A stretch of DNA of 64,000 nt from Bacillus sp. SA1-12 (GCF_000981385.1 NZ_LATZ01000016.1:34172-98171); one strand, 5' to 3'; shown: positions 19,653 to 28,156, counted from the stretch's first letter. Made by a program: numbers and translations. The notes: generated by a model from the letters alone, not told the origin.

Positions 19653-19681
19653 GCTACCCATTTTTAATGGGTAGCTTTTTA
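19653..19681 (+). terminator. Rho-independent terminator
   Basis: Perfect 8-bp stem GCTACCCA / TGGGTAGC followed by T5. Confidence 0.85.
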
Positions 19682-19894
19682 TATGAAAAATTACCAAACT
19701 TTGTAAAAATATGATATTAATCCTTGCGGTACAATCGGGCCATTTTATGGAGTAAGAGTATTTAATAAATTTAGCCATTAATTGGGAATGAACTTACTAA
19801 TTAAACCGGGTGAACAGGAAATAATATAAAATAAAAGGTTTTTTGAGTTAACTATTGAAATAAGTAAATATATTAGTAGGAAGGGGGAGGATGT

Positions 19895-20331
19895 GTCCCA
19901 AACAATAAGATGATGTAAGAAAAAATCAAGAATTATTTTAAACCTCTTATCCATTCGTATTAGAAAAAATTAAATAAATATCCTAATCCTTCAATATTAA
20001 AAATTTTGTGATTTAGGTTGTGGTCAAGGAGAATTTTGTTACCGCTTACATTGACTTGGAGCAATAGTAACAGAAAATAGATGTTAGTAAAGATTTATTG
20101 GAGTTTGCTTGAAAAAAACAGATAACATAGATTGGATATATAACAATGCTAAGAACTTAGCTAAATATCCAATGATTCCTTTGATGCTGGAATAACATAA
20201 GATTAGCTTCATTGCCCTTTATACCACATAAAATTGTTGAGTTATGTAACTAATATGATCTCTATTATTGCCCAACTGAAGACATAAAGGAAATCATCTT
20301 ACGCCTTAAGCATTGGTTACATGATAAATAA
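19895..20331 (+). pseudogene. Decayed class I SAM-dependent methyltransferase gene
   Basis: Fragments in shifting frames give a methyltransferase in the right order: NPSI-LKI, motif I DLGCGQGEFCYRL, LGAIVTE, IDVSKDLLEFA, TDNIDWIYNNAKNLAKYP, then a region consistent with NDSFDAG, and a C-terminal EDIKEIILRLKHWLHDK before a stop at 20331. At least three frame changes and several in-frame stops are needed, so this is true decay, not one error. The gap 19497-20379 otherwise holds only the terminator. Confidence 0.65.
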
Positions 20332-20379
20332 ACGATTGATAACAAAGTACTTGAACATTATATGAAAGGATGGTCATGT

Positions 20380-21459
20380 ATGAGTAAAATAAAAGTTGGT
20401 GTCATTGGTTTAGGTGAAGTAGGACAGATTATTCATTTGCCAATATTAAAGAATTTGTCCGATCAATTTGAAATAGCAGCCCTCTGTGATATTTCCGAAC
20501 AGTTACTGCAGGTCATAGGTGAAAAGTATCAAGTTGAACATCTATACACAGATGCAGAGGAACTAACACAGCAAAAAGATTTAGAGCTTGTCATGGTGTT
20601 AAATAGTGATGAATACCATACAGATTGTGTGTTATCGGCGATTAAGAATAAGAAGCATGTGTTTGTGGAAAAACCCGTTTGTTTAAATCTAGAAGAGACT
20701 GATGCCATTATCAAAGCACGTGATGAAGCGAACGTGAAAGTCATGGTAGGCTACATGCGGCGATATGCCCCAGCATTTATTCAGGCTGTTGAGGAAGTCA
20801 AAAAGTTAAATCAGATTCAGTATGTAAGAGTACGAGATATCATTGGGCAAAATCATTTAATGATCGACCAAACTAGTCATGTATTTCGCTTTCAGGATAT
20901 TCCAAAGGAGGCAATAGAGGAAAAGGCAAACCGAGGAAGGTTCATGGTCAAAAAAGCGATAGGTGATGTTCCAGATGAACTATACAATACATACAGATTA
21001 TTATGCGGCTTAAGCAGCCATGATCTATCCGCTATGCGCGAGCTTATCGGTATCCCAAAACGAGTGGTATCTGCTGTGCATTGGGGATCGAATATACACG
21101 CGATTTTTGAATATGAAGGTTTTTATGCTGCATTCGAAACAGGCGTGGACAATCAAAGGCGTTTCGATGCACATATTGAAGTATATAGCCAAACGAAAAC
21201 GGTAAAAGTTCAATATGACACACCATATATTCGCCATTTACCAACGACTTTAATTGTGAATGAAACCATCGATGAAACCTATCATGAGTCTGTTTTACGT
21301 CCGACATTCAAAGATCCTTATACACATGAACTGGAATATCTATACGATGTTATCACAAAAGATATAGTACCGAAAACATCCATAGAAGACTATCAGGAGG
21401 ATTTAAGATTATTTAGCCAAATAATCGATGCCTTAAAAGAAAACTATGTAATAACGTAA
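20380..21459 (+). CDS. Gfo/Idh/MocA-family NAD(P)-dependent oxidoreductase
   Basis: Cytoplasmic dehydrogenase of about 359 residues that oxidises or reduces a sugar, inositol or related compound. The N-terminal Rossmann motif is GVIGLGEVGQIIHLPIL, and VFVEKPVCLN is the family EKP motif near residue 93 with its catalytic-site lysine. The C-terminal half is the alpha/beta substrate domain (GLSSHDLSAMRELIG). ATG 20380 is chosen because AAAGGATGG lies just upstream; the frame also has ATG at 20362. No neighbour hints at the substrate, and the preceding 900 bases are pseudogene debris. Confidence 0.9.
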   Translation: MSKIKVGVIGLGEVGQIIHLPILKNLSDQFEIAALCDISEQLLQVIGEKYQVEHLYTDAEELTQQKDLELVMVLNSDEYHTDCVLSAIKNKKHVFVEKPVCLNLEETDAIIKARDEANVKVMVGYMRRYAPAFIQAVEEVKKLNQIQYVRVRDIIGQNHLMIDQTSHVFRFQDIPKEAIEEKANRGRFMVKKAIGDVPDELYNTYRLLCGLSSHDLSAMRELIGIPKRVVSAVHWGSNIHAIFEYEGFYAAFETGVDNQRRFDAHIEVYSQTKTVKVQYDTPYIRHLPTTLIVNETIDETYHESVLRPTFKDPYTHELEYLYDVITKDIVPKTSIEDYQEDLRLFSQIIDALKENYVIT

Positions 21460-21486
21460 TTAATAGTGTGTACTAAAGACAAAGCT

Positions 21487-21572
21487 AAATCTGTATCAAA
21501 TCTAAATAGTTTAATAGGTAATTTTTTTAACCCGTTTTATCTTATTCACTAAAAAGGCAGATACAGATTTTT
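21487..21572 (+). terminator. Long-loop inverted repeat, possible terminator
   Basis: AAATCTGTATC and GATACAGATTT form an 11-bp stem with a 62-base loop, ending in a few T, directly behind the oxidoreductase gene. The loop is long for a terminator. Confidence 0.4.
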
Positions 21573-21591
21573 ATCTTAAAAAGACATAAGT

Positions 21592-21624
21592 GGAGGAGAA
21601 GTTTTTTCTCCTCCTATATTTTTA
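21592..21624. terminator. Bidirectional terminator hairpin
   Basis: GGAGGAGAA / TTCTCCTCC perfect 9-bp stem, T-rich on both sides. It lies between the plus-strand oxidoreductase and the minus-strand spore-protein pseudogene and could serve both. Confidence 0.75.
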
Positions 21625-21633
21625 TACTAATAA

Positions 21634-21821
21634 TTAGAGTTGAGCTATAGCAACTAGGCGTTTCGTAATTTCTCCGCAAACTGAACGGTTTAACCTTGGT
21701 GTTGTTTCTGTTTCTGCAACAAGGTTAACACTAAACTCTGATGCGATGTCATACTTCTTTGTTCAATAGGTTGTTTAGCACCGGGGACAACTAATTGATT
21801 GTTGCTATTATTTTGTGCTAT
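21634..21821 (-). pseudogene. Alpha/beta-type small acid-soluble spore protein gene, start codon and frame lost
   Basis: On the minus strand AAAGGTGA is followed by an ATA codon and then [20 protein letters not shown], the standard N-terminus of DNA-binding alpha/beta SASPs. After a one-base loss the next frame reads [20 protein letters not shown] and then [19 protein letters not shown] and stop. Intact relatives have ATG where ATA stands here, and an EQMKYEIA-like join where the T of ATG AAG is missing. Two independent lesions at the key positions argue for a real pseudogene. Intact SASPs coat spore DNA and are made in the forespore under SigG. Confidence 0.85.
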
Positions 21822-21980
21822 AAAATCATCACCTTTAAGTTTATAAGAGTAAGCTTATATAAGCTTGCTTAACGGTAGCATCATTATTCAAAATGTAGAG
21901 AGGTCTTTTATGATGATTTATATTAATACTATTTTTAGTCAAACTTTAATTTAAAATAAAATTATTTCGCATAATAATAT

Positions 21981-22035
21981 AGGGCGCTATCCTGGAACAA
22001 GGATAAGCGCTTATTTTTCATTAAGGACCAGATTG
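21981..22035. repeat. Dispersed hairpin repeat, copy A
   Basis: GCGCTATCC-TGGAACAA-GGATAAGCGC with a T-rich tail and a following TTAAGGACCAGAT. The same hairpin and tail recur at 53862-53920, and related forms at 23301, 23426 and 54851. The remainder of 21822-22172 shows nothing else. Confidence 0.7.
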
Positions 22036-22172
22036 TAGAATAACATCTTCAATGACTGGGTTTGTCAAGGGAGTTGTTTCTTGTTTTGAGAAACCGACCA
22101 ATCCCTGTGATAATATTTTAGCTATACCTAATATCTGGATTTTAATAACTTAAAGGTGAGGGGAGAAAGCAA

Positions 22173-22709
22173 ATGAACCTAGAACTGATGGATATTTTTC
22201 GCATGGAATATGACTTTTGTTGGGATACTGAGACCTGGTTTTTACCTTTAGAATCTGCTCTTGAGGGTTTGAATTCCACAGATGCAAGCTGGCAACCCCC
22301 TGGAGGAGGGAATACAATTTGGCAAACTGTGAACCATCTAAATTATTATAACGCCCTACTTGTTAGACAAATCAATTGCACAACGCCTAGAAAAAAGGAA
22401 TCTAATAACAAGGCTGCATTTGGAGATATCGGGGAACCAGATTCTGAAAAATGGAAGGCAGTCTTGGCAGAGAATACATTTGGAGATATTGGGGAACCAG
22501 CAAATTCTGAAAAATGGAAAGCAGTCATAGCAGAAACACGCCTAATATGTGAAAATTTGCGAGATTCACTAGCACAAGTTAATGACAGTCAGCTTGACGA
22601 GGAACTTGTTGGGGGTCTGGCTCGTCAAATTTTGCACAACGTATACCATATAGGGCAAATTGTATTAATTCGCAAACAACAAGGCTCTTGGCCAAAGGAG
22701 CGAGAATAA
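22173..22709 (+). CDS. DinB/YfiT-family putative metal-dependent protein with an internal duplication
   Basis: Four-helix-bundle protein of the DinB superfamily, 178 residues, probably binding one metal through His in VNHLNYYN (about residue 54) and the pair in HNVYHIG (about 154 and 158). Many relatives are thiol-dependent transferases or of unknown role. A tandem duplication of about 20 residues (FGDIGEP-SEKWKAV, twice) lies in the loop between helices 2 and 3, making it slightly longer than usual. Start ATG 22173 is preceded by GGTGAGGGGAGAAAG. Stands alone between gaps. Confidence 0.85.
   Translation: MNLELMDIFRMEYDFCWDTETWFLPLESALEGLNSTDASWQPPGGGNTIWQTVNHLNYYNALLVRQINCTTPRKKESNNKAAFGDIGEPDSEKWKAVLAENTFGDIGEPANSEKWKAVIAETRLICENLRDSLAQVNDSQLDEELVGGLARQILHNVYHIGQIVLIRKQQGSWPKERE
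22417..22539 (+). repeat. Tandem duplication inside the DinB gene
   Basis: Two copies of a 60-base unit (22417-22476 and 22477-22539, the second with three extra bases). They differ at about ten positions, so the event is not recent. Confidence 0.85.
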
Positions 22710-23031
22710 TTTGATCTTCCACTATACCAGCTAATATAAGTCAAAACTTTTGGTTTAATATTGATTAATAAGTAATGTTACAATAAAAATAGGCATGACA
22801 AAGAGACTTCAAAACAACAATATGGATTGAATATTTTTACGGTTTCAGTAATGGTAGTATATCAATGAAAGATGCAATGGAATTTGGCTGGGGGGAAACC
22901 TTATTTAAGGCTATTTTATAAAAATGAATATCATTATTTCTTAAATTACATGTTAGGTTAATTATACTGTAAATTTTTAAGTGACCTATAATAATTTTGC
23001 TATACTTAAAGTAATAAAGGAGATATAAACT
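22710..23031. other. Intergenic region with a short orphan coding-like fragment
   Basis: 22806-22921 holds a frame reading TTIWIEYFYGFSNGSISMKD then AMEFGWGETLFKAIL and a stop, without a start or Shine-Dalgarno. It looks like the C-terminus of a lost gene but I do not recognise it. Downstream, TATACT near 23000 may be the -10 box of ywbE. Confidence 0.35.
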
Positions 23032-23226
23032 ATGTCAGGAACGAAAAGAGAAAATATCAAACAAGGAACAAAAGTAAGAGTTGTGCAAAAACAAGACCAA
23101 CGCTCTGGAAAATTAACAGAAGGTGTAGTTTCAAGAATACTGACAAATTCTGATACACATCCACATGGTATTAAGGTAATGCTAGAGAACGGTATCGTAG
23201 GTAGAGTGAAGGAGATTGTAAACTAA
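23032..23226 (+). CDS. ywbE: YwbE family protein (DUF2196)
   Basis: 64-residue protein matching the YwbE family over its whole length: GTKRENIKQGTKVRVVQKQD, then the GVVSRILTNSDTHPHGIKVM core and a C-terminal GRVKEIVN. The fold is a small KOW/SH3-like barrel; the role is not established, but nucleic-acid binding is likely from the basic strands. AAAGGAGAT stands eight bases before the ATG. Monocistronic. Confidence 0.92.
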   Translation: MSGTKRENIKQGTKVRVVQKQDQRSGKLTEGVVSRILTNSDTHPHGIKVMLENGIVGRVKEIVN

Positions 23227-23300
23227 GCAGATGTAATTCATCATTTTTTGTACAATCCGTTTTTAGAAAAATAACTTCTGTACTATTTGGGCAACTATCT

Positions 23301-23340
23301 ATCTTCAACAATCGAAGCGCTATTCTTGAATAGATAAAAC
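23301..23340. repeat. Dispersed hairpin repeat, diverged copy E
   Basis: ATCTTCAACAATCGAAGCGC then TATTC-TTGA-ATA. It shares the ATCTTCAAC-AT-CG head with the copy at 54851 and the GCGCTAT core with copy A. Confidence 0.5.
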
Positions 23341-23425
23341 ACACGGTATTATCGGTTGTATCCTGGTGTTGAAAGATTTTTATACGAATATAAAATAATC
23401 AAAGAGTAATGAGTTTACTTGACAC

Positions 23426-23464
23426 AATGGCGCTTATCCTGCAATAGGATAGCGTCTTATTTAA
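23426..23464. repeat. Dispersed hairpin repeat, copy B
   Basis: GGCGCTTATCC-TGCAAT-AGGATAGCGTC with a T-rich tail. The 590-base gap 23227-23817 otherwise holds copy E, a weaker AGCGC/GCGCT hairpin near 23650, and presumably the promoter of the sigma factor gene. Confidence 0.65.
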
Positions 23465-23817
23465 TGTATTAGAGTATTGAGTTAACGTCTCTTCAATACG
23501 AACGAAAAGTAGTTACTCGGTAATATTTTAATCATGGAAAGGCAGATTTTTTGTTAACACTGTTATATTTCGACAACGTTTTTATTTAGTGTCATTTATA
23601 CTGTTAATTGGATAGCAAAATGATTAAGAGGTTAAGTGAATTAATCAAGCGCCAGTTTTTAACACTGTGCGCTTTTTACCTTCCATATAACCTGTAGTTG
23701 ATGCTTAATAATAAGACATCATTTCTTCTATATTTGTTTAGGTGCCATAAGGAAAAGAACAGTCAGTCAGTTTATTAAACATCAAAAACTCAAATGAGTT
23801 TAGAGGAGGGGTTTTGA

Positions 23818-24465
23818 GTGGGTGTAAACATCGGAGTTCAATTAATTGAAAATTATGCTAAATTAGAAGATAAAGTTTTGGTAGAGTTGGCTCATAGTGG
23901 AGATGGCGAGTCATTGGCATTTTTAATTAATAAATATCAAAATTTTGTTCGTATGAAGGCGAGTCCATACTTTTTAATTGGTGCAGATAAAGAAGATCTT
24001 GTTCAAGAGGGAATGATTGGTTTATATAAAGCTATTCGTGACTTTAAAGAGGACAAGAAGGCCTCTTTTTACGCTTTCGCTGAACTATGTATTACTAGAC
24101 AGATAATAACAGCAATCAAAACTGCTACTCGTCAAAAGCACGGACCTCTAAATATGTATGTTTCACTGGACAAGCCTTTTTGTAATGAGGAGTCAAACTA
24201 TACTCTTATGGATATGATATCTGGAGAAAATATAACGAATCCCGAAGCATTGATTATTAACCAAGAAAATGCTACTGATATAGAACTTAAAATATCAGAA
24301 TTGCTTAGCGATTTGGAAAAAAAAGTGTTGACCTTATATGTAGATGGAAAATCATATCTGGAAATTTCCGAAGAACTAAACACACATGTAAAGTCAATTG
24401 ACAATGCTCTTCAACGAGTAAAAAGAAAAATGGAACGACATCTGGAGATAAGAAAGGCTATCTAA
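23818..24465 (+). CDS. SigH-like sigma factor (sigma-30 paralogue)
   Basis: RNA polymerase sigma factor of 215 residues very close to SigH of Bacillus, which starts sporulation and competence gene transcription. Shared blocks include FLIGADKEDLVQEGMIGLYK (region 2), FYAFAELCITRQIITAIKTA, the TATRQKHGPLN linker and KSIDNALQRVKRKMERHLEI (region 4). The true sigH lies in the rplK/nusG/secE neighbourhood in Bacillus; that context is absent here, so this is probably an extra copy. Start is GTG with GAGGAGGGG upstream. It is followed by its own terminator. What it controls cannot be read from the window. Confidence 0.85.
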   Translation: MGVNIGVQLIENYAKLEDKVLVELAHSGDGESLAFLINKYQNFVRMKASPYFLIGADKEDLVQEGMIGLYKAIRDFKEDKKASFYAFAELCITRQIITAIKTATRQKHGPLNMYVSLDKPFCNEESNYTLMDMISGENITNPEALIINQENATDIELKISELLSDLEKKVLTLYVDGKSYLEISEELNTHVKSIDNALQRVKRKMERHLEIRKAI

Positions 24466-24485
24466 TCGGAATATAACTGAACAGG

Positions 24486-24506
24486 ACTGTCGATTGACGG
24501 TTTTTT
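24486..24506 (+). terminator. Terminator of the SigH-like gene
   Basis: ACTGTC / GACGGT stem (one wobble), GATT loop and T6. Confidence 0.7.
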
Positions 24507-24670
24507 ATATGGGCGCAGGGAAGAATTATTGGATGGAAACGAATGCTTATTAAGAAATGTGTTGTTGTTTAGAATGACTTATTATAACAGGTGGTAGGAA
24601 AATAAATCTAATTGAAATCTTATTATGTTATAATAAAGTGTTTTTAATTATTGAGGGGGAACAATATTTT

Positions 24671-25120
24671 ATGTCAATTGAAGTAGGCAGCAAGGTACAA
24701 GGTAAAGTAACAGGTATCACTAATTTTGGAGCATTCGTAGAATTACCAGGGGGGTCAACAGGTCTTGTACATATTAGCGAGGTTGCGGATAGCTATGTAA
24801 AAGATGTTAATGACCATCTCAAAGTAGGCGACCAGGTGGAAGTAAAAGTGATTAGTGAGAAAGATGGGAAAACTGCCCTATCCATCAAAAAGGCTGTAGA
24901 TAGACCTGAAGGGCAAACCTCTTCTTATTCCAAACGCCTACCTCGTCAGGCGAGAGATGATATGCATTCCAAGGGTTTTCGTCCAAAAGGCAATTTCAAA
25001 CCAAAGGAAAACTTTGAAGATAAAATGGCTCGCTTTTTAAAGACTAGCGAAGAGAATTTAACTTCTTTGAAACGAAGCACTGAAACTAAAAGGGGCGGTA
25101 GAGGTGGGAGACGCGGGTAA
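24671..25120 (+). CDS. yabR: S1 domain RNA-binding protein YabR
   Basis: Cytoplasmic RNA-binding protein of 149 residues. The S1 domain occupies residues 1-72 (GSKVQGKVTGITNFGAFVEL, GLVHISEVADSYVKD, and VEVKVI). A basic low-complexity stretch follows, with the conserved tail ENFEDKMARFLKTSEENL and a GGRGGRRG end. B. subtilis YabR has the same start (MSIEVGSK) but is about 128 residues, so the linker is longer here. I chose ATG 24671 for that match; GAGGGGG stands about 12 bases upstream, and an ATG at 24638 is less likely. In B. subtilis yabR lies next to divIC; here it stands alone, so it may be a second copy. Confidence 0.9.
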   Translation: MSIEVGSKVQGKVTGITNFGAFVELPGGSTGLVHISEVADSYVKDVNDHLKVGDQVEVKVISEKDGKTALSIKKAVDRPEGQTSSYSKRLPRQARDDMHSKGFRPKGNFKPKENFEDKMARFLKTSEENLTSLKRSTETKRGGRGGRRG

Positions 25121-25294
25121 CTTTCTCCTTTTTTGCTGGAACAGATGATTTTTAGTTATGAGATGCCTGTTAAATTGGCAATTACCTTTACAATAAGGTT
25201 AATATATTTTTAAAAGATACTACTTGAATTTTAGATAAATGGGTGATATTGTTAGTAACAATAAAAGTTAAACAAAAAAATAAATAGCGATAAA

Positions 25295-25462
25295 CTTCTT
25301 ATCCAGAGTGGTAGAGGGACAGGCCCGATGAAACCCGGCAACCATCTAGTCAAAATATTGACTTGAACGGTGCTAATTCCTGCAAAGGTGTTTACCTTTG
25401 AAAGATGAGAGGAATGTATTTGATAATACCAACCTCTCTTTTAATCAAAGAGAGGTTTTTTT
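25295..25462 (+). promoter_or_regulatory. SAM-I (S-box) riboswitch with terminator
   Basis: The aptamer runs from 25295 to 25412 and is closed by helix P1 CTTCTTATC / GATGAGAGG. It carries the hallmark core AGAGGGACAGGCCCGATGAA, CCCGGCAACC, and the P4/P3 region with GGTGCTAATTCC. The expression platform is the terminator AACCTCTCTT / AAGAGAGGTT followed by T7 (25431-25462); the 3' strand of P1 (GAGAGG) can pair with CCTCTC to form the antiterminator. When SAM is abundant transcription stops before the MsrA-like gene. The gap before it (25121-25294) holds only its promoter. Confidence 0.95.
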
Positions 25463-25500
25463 ACGGAAAGAAGGCTTATCGCTCAAAGGAGCAAAATGAA

Positions 25501-25878
25501 ATGGAGAGAGCAGTTTTTGGTGCAAGCGAATTTTTTAGTCAAAAAGCTTTTATCACATGTCTTCGCGGTATTGAATATGTTCAAATTGGTCATCTAAAAG
25601 GGGCGAATGTAAATATAGTAGAAATATGGTTTAATCCCTGGAAAATATCTTATAAGGATTTAGTAGAATTGTTTTTTGACCTACATGACCCAACTTTTAG
25701 AGAAGGTCAGCAATTTAAAAATCATTCATTCATTTTCTTTTCTAATGTTAATCAATTAAAGGTTGCAAAACAAAAGAAAAATGAACTAAAACTAATATTT
25801 AAACATGAAATTATTACAGAAATTACTCCTGTATGGGAACATTTTAGTAGCTTAGAAGAGATAAAATTAATATTATAA
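25501..25878 (+). CDS. MsrA-like protein lacking the catalytic cysteine
   Basis: A 125-residue relative of peptide methionine sulfoxide reductase A. Family landmarks are RAVFGASEFFSQKAF (matching AxFAGGCFWGxExxF), NIVEIWFNPWKISYKDLVEL, FFDLHDPTF and a TEITPVWEHF tail. The reactive Cys-Phe-Trp becomes Glu-Phe-Phe, the YEEVxxGxTGHAE segment is shortened, and the YHQxY end is missing; MsrA proteins are usually near 170 residues. The product is probably inactive as a reductase and may bind methionine sulfoxide or act in sensing (inference). ATG 25501 is chosen for AAAGGAG nine bases upstream; the frame is open to 25405, but that lies inside the riboswitch. SAM control fits a role in methionine metabolism. 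Confidence 0.75.
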   Translation: MERAVFGASEFFSQKAFITCLRGIEYVQIGHLKGANVNIVEIWFNPWKISYKDLVELFFDLHDPTFREGQQFKNHSFIFFSNVNQLKVAKQKKNELKLIFKHEIITEITPVWEHFSSLEEIKLIL

Positions 25879-25974
25879 AAAAACTTAACATTAGGATTAT
25901 AATGATATTTTCTAAAATGAGCAGTCTCACTATTCTGTTAATTGTGTAATAAAGTTTTATTATTGGAGATCGGT

Positions 25975-26091
25975 ATGTTTAACTGGCGTAACGTGGTTAA
26001 CAATGATGGAGTACATACTTATATAGCCGTACGCCTGGGCAAAGCATTTGGGATTTTATTCCTATATGCTTTTTTTATTATCGAGGGTTGA
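25975..26091 (+). CDS. Candidate small membrane protein (38 aa)
   Basis: Short frame with TTGGAGAT five to six bases before its ATG. The product has a polar N-terminal half (FNWRNVVNNDGVHTY) and a hydrophobic C-terminal helix (FGILFLYAFFIIEG). Not recognised. It lies in the gap between the MsrA-like gene and the convergent sigma-54 activator. The rest of 25879-26242 shows nothing else. Confidence 0.4.
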   Translation: MFNWRNVVNNDGVHTYIAVRLGKAFGILFLYAFFIIEG

Positions 26092-26242
26092 TAAGATGAC
26101 TAGCAATACAGTATCTGTTTAAGCTATACAAAAAAACTTAGATTGTGCTGGTTTGAAGTAATAAACATATTCGATTAGAAATCTGTATATTACTTCAAAC
26201 GCATTTGCACCAAACTTCTTTATTACCTCCTGAAGTAATAAC

Positions 26243-28156
26243 TTAATATGATTTCTTTACCTCAATTTTATAGTTGCGCAGCTTCCGATAGAGTGTACTT
26301 CGGTCGATCCCCAATAATTTCGCTGTACGTGTTATATTTGAATTGCATTGAGCTAACGCGGAAATAATTATGTCTTCTTCTGACGGGGAAGGAGTGTTTT
26401 CTGTTAAATCATATTCTCCAAGGCCAAACTCCACTTCATCAAAGTATTTTCCTATTTCATGCTCTGTAATTAAGTTTTCTTTCGCTATTACTACTAATCT
26501 TTCAATAAAATACATTAATTCTCGTATATTCCCCGGCCAATTATACTGATGAAGTTTCTCATATGCCTTTTGAGTAATATCAATCTGTTTTAAATAGAGT
26601 TTTCTATAATGTTCTAAGAAGTGTTGTGCGAGATATATGATATCCCCATTTCTCTTACGCAATGGAGGTAAATTCACTGTTAATACTTTCAATCTGTAAA
26701 ACAAATCTTGCCTGAAATGACCTTTTTGAATTTGTTCGAATAAGTTTTTATTGGTCGCAGCAACAATTCTTACATCAACGGGTAAATATTTGTCATCTCC
26801 GAGACGCATGACCTGTTTCTCTTGCAGCACTCTAAGGAGGCGGCTTTGGCCGTACTGATCCATTTCTGAAATTTCATCAAGAAAAATCGTACCCTTATGA
26901 GCCATTTCAAATAAACCTGGCTTCCCTTTCTTTGTTGCACCGGTAAAGGCGCCTTCTACATAGCCAAATAATTCACTTTCAAGCAAGTTGGGAGGCAATG
27001 CTGCACAATTAATCGCTACAAATGGTCCATTCTTTCTTTGGCTACTGTTATGAATACTCTGAGCAAATAATTCTTTTCCGGTCCCGCTTTCACCTGAAAT
27101 CAGAACAGTCGTATCAACTAAAGCAATTTGTTTAGCCATTCTTTTCGTTTCCATCATCTCACTGGAGATTCCCGCTATGTCGGAGAATTGATATTTTGCA
27201 TGGAATTTCTTTAATAGTACCTCATTACGGATCTTAGCTTCCATCTCTTGAATACGTGTAACATCCTGGAAGGTTATGATAGCACCGATAATTTTTTTAT
27301 CTACGATGATGGGAGCATGATTAAACATCATCCATTTGTTAGCTAATTTTGCAATCTGTCCAATGGATTCCTTTCCCTCAATTAAACATTCTTCGATACT
27401 AATAAAGCTGAGTACAGAACTGATCTTTTGCCCAACCATCTCCTTAGCTGAGACATTTAACAATCGTTCAGCAGCAGGATTAAATACTTTGATGAACTGT
27501 TCATGATTAATGCTAATAATTCCTTGTATAGAGTAGTCGACTAATGCTTTAAATTCTTGAGCGCGTTCTTTTTCAATTTTTCGGCCTAATAATATTTGTT
27601 GCGCTTCAAGGAATGCTGCCCGAATTGAAAAGTCCCCGGAAGATATCCGAAGAGTCCTAAATCCTTTTTTGGCTGCCAGGATCACCGTTTTTATCCCGCC
27701 CACCACAATATCGACATCAGTTTTTGTTAATTGCTCTATTTTTGAAGGAATATCCTCTATTCGATCGAGAGGATGAATAGCAAGTTTAACATCTAAAATA
27801 GTAGAAAGTACTTCGATATCATAGGCCATATTTTTAAAAGCTAGAATAGATACTCTCGGGTTGTTCAACCCTGTTCGTTTTTTACTTTCGTGAAATACTT
27901 GAGCTATATCCTGCCCTGTGATAGCGATTTCAACAACAGGGACTCTAATGTCAGATTCCATAATTAATCTGGCTGTGCCCCCTCTGCAAACAATAACGTC
28001 TACATCTTCCTTTTCCAATCTTTTCGCCAGCTTAATGGCTCTTTTCAATCTTGCTAAATAGACATCAACTTTATCTTCTAAGCCGAGTTCATGGATAATC
28101 TTCTTACCTTGTAAAAATAATTGCTTGTCTGGGGCAATAAAAGCTATTTTAGACAA
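26243..28156 (-). CDS. PrpR-type sigma-54-dependent transcription activator
   Basis: Enhancer-binding protein of 637 residues. N-terminal PrpR_N sensor domain (about 1-195), PAS domain (200-310, HEQFIKVFNPAAERLLNVS), AAA+ domain with Walker A GESGTGKE (354-361), GAFTGA (402-407, sigma-54 contact) and FLDEI, then a Fis-type helix-turn-helix at 590-632 (CNSNITRTAKLLGIDRSTLY). It hydrolyses ATP to open sigma-54 promoters. The gene is divergent from garD, whose upstream region holds a textbook -24/-12 site and palindromes, so it should activate garD in response to a sugar acid or derivative. Start TTG has AAGGAGGAG upstream. Confidence 0.93.
   Translation of the reverse strand: MSKIAFIAPDKQLFLQGKKIIHELGLEDKVDVYLARLKRAIKLAKRLEKEDVDVIVCRGGTARLIMESDIRVPVVEIAITGQDIAQVFHESKKRTGLNNPRVSILAFKNMAYDIEVLSTILDVKLAIHPLDRIEDIPSKIEQLTKTDVDIVVGGIKTVILAAKKGFRTLRISSGDFSIRAAFLEAQQILLGRKIEKERAQEFKALVDYSIQGIISINHEQFIKVFNPAAERLLNVSAKEMVGQKISSVLSFISIEECLIEGKESIGQIAKLANKWMMFNHAPIIVDKKIIGAIITFQDVTRIQEMEAKIRNEVLLKKFHAKYQFSDIAGISSEMMETKRMAKQIALVDTTVLISGESGTGKELFAQSIHNSSQRKNGPFVAINCAALPPNLLESELFGYVEGAFTGATKKGKPGLFEMAHKGTIFLDEISEMDQYGQSRLLRVLQEKQVMRLGDDKYLPVDVRIVAATNKNLFEQIQKGHFRQDLFYRLKVLTVNLPPLRKRNGDIIYLAQHFLEHYRKLYLKQIDITQKAYEKLHQYNWPGNIRELMYFIERLVVIAKENLITEHEIGKYFDEVEFGLGEYDLTENTPSPSEEDIIISALAQCNSNITRTAKLLGIDRSTLYRKLRNYKIEVKKSY

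Noticed and set aside
25405..25500. Upstream extension of the MsrA-like frame (MRGMYLII...)
   Set aside because: Lies within the riboswitch terminator and has no ribosome site; ATG 25501 does.
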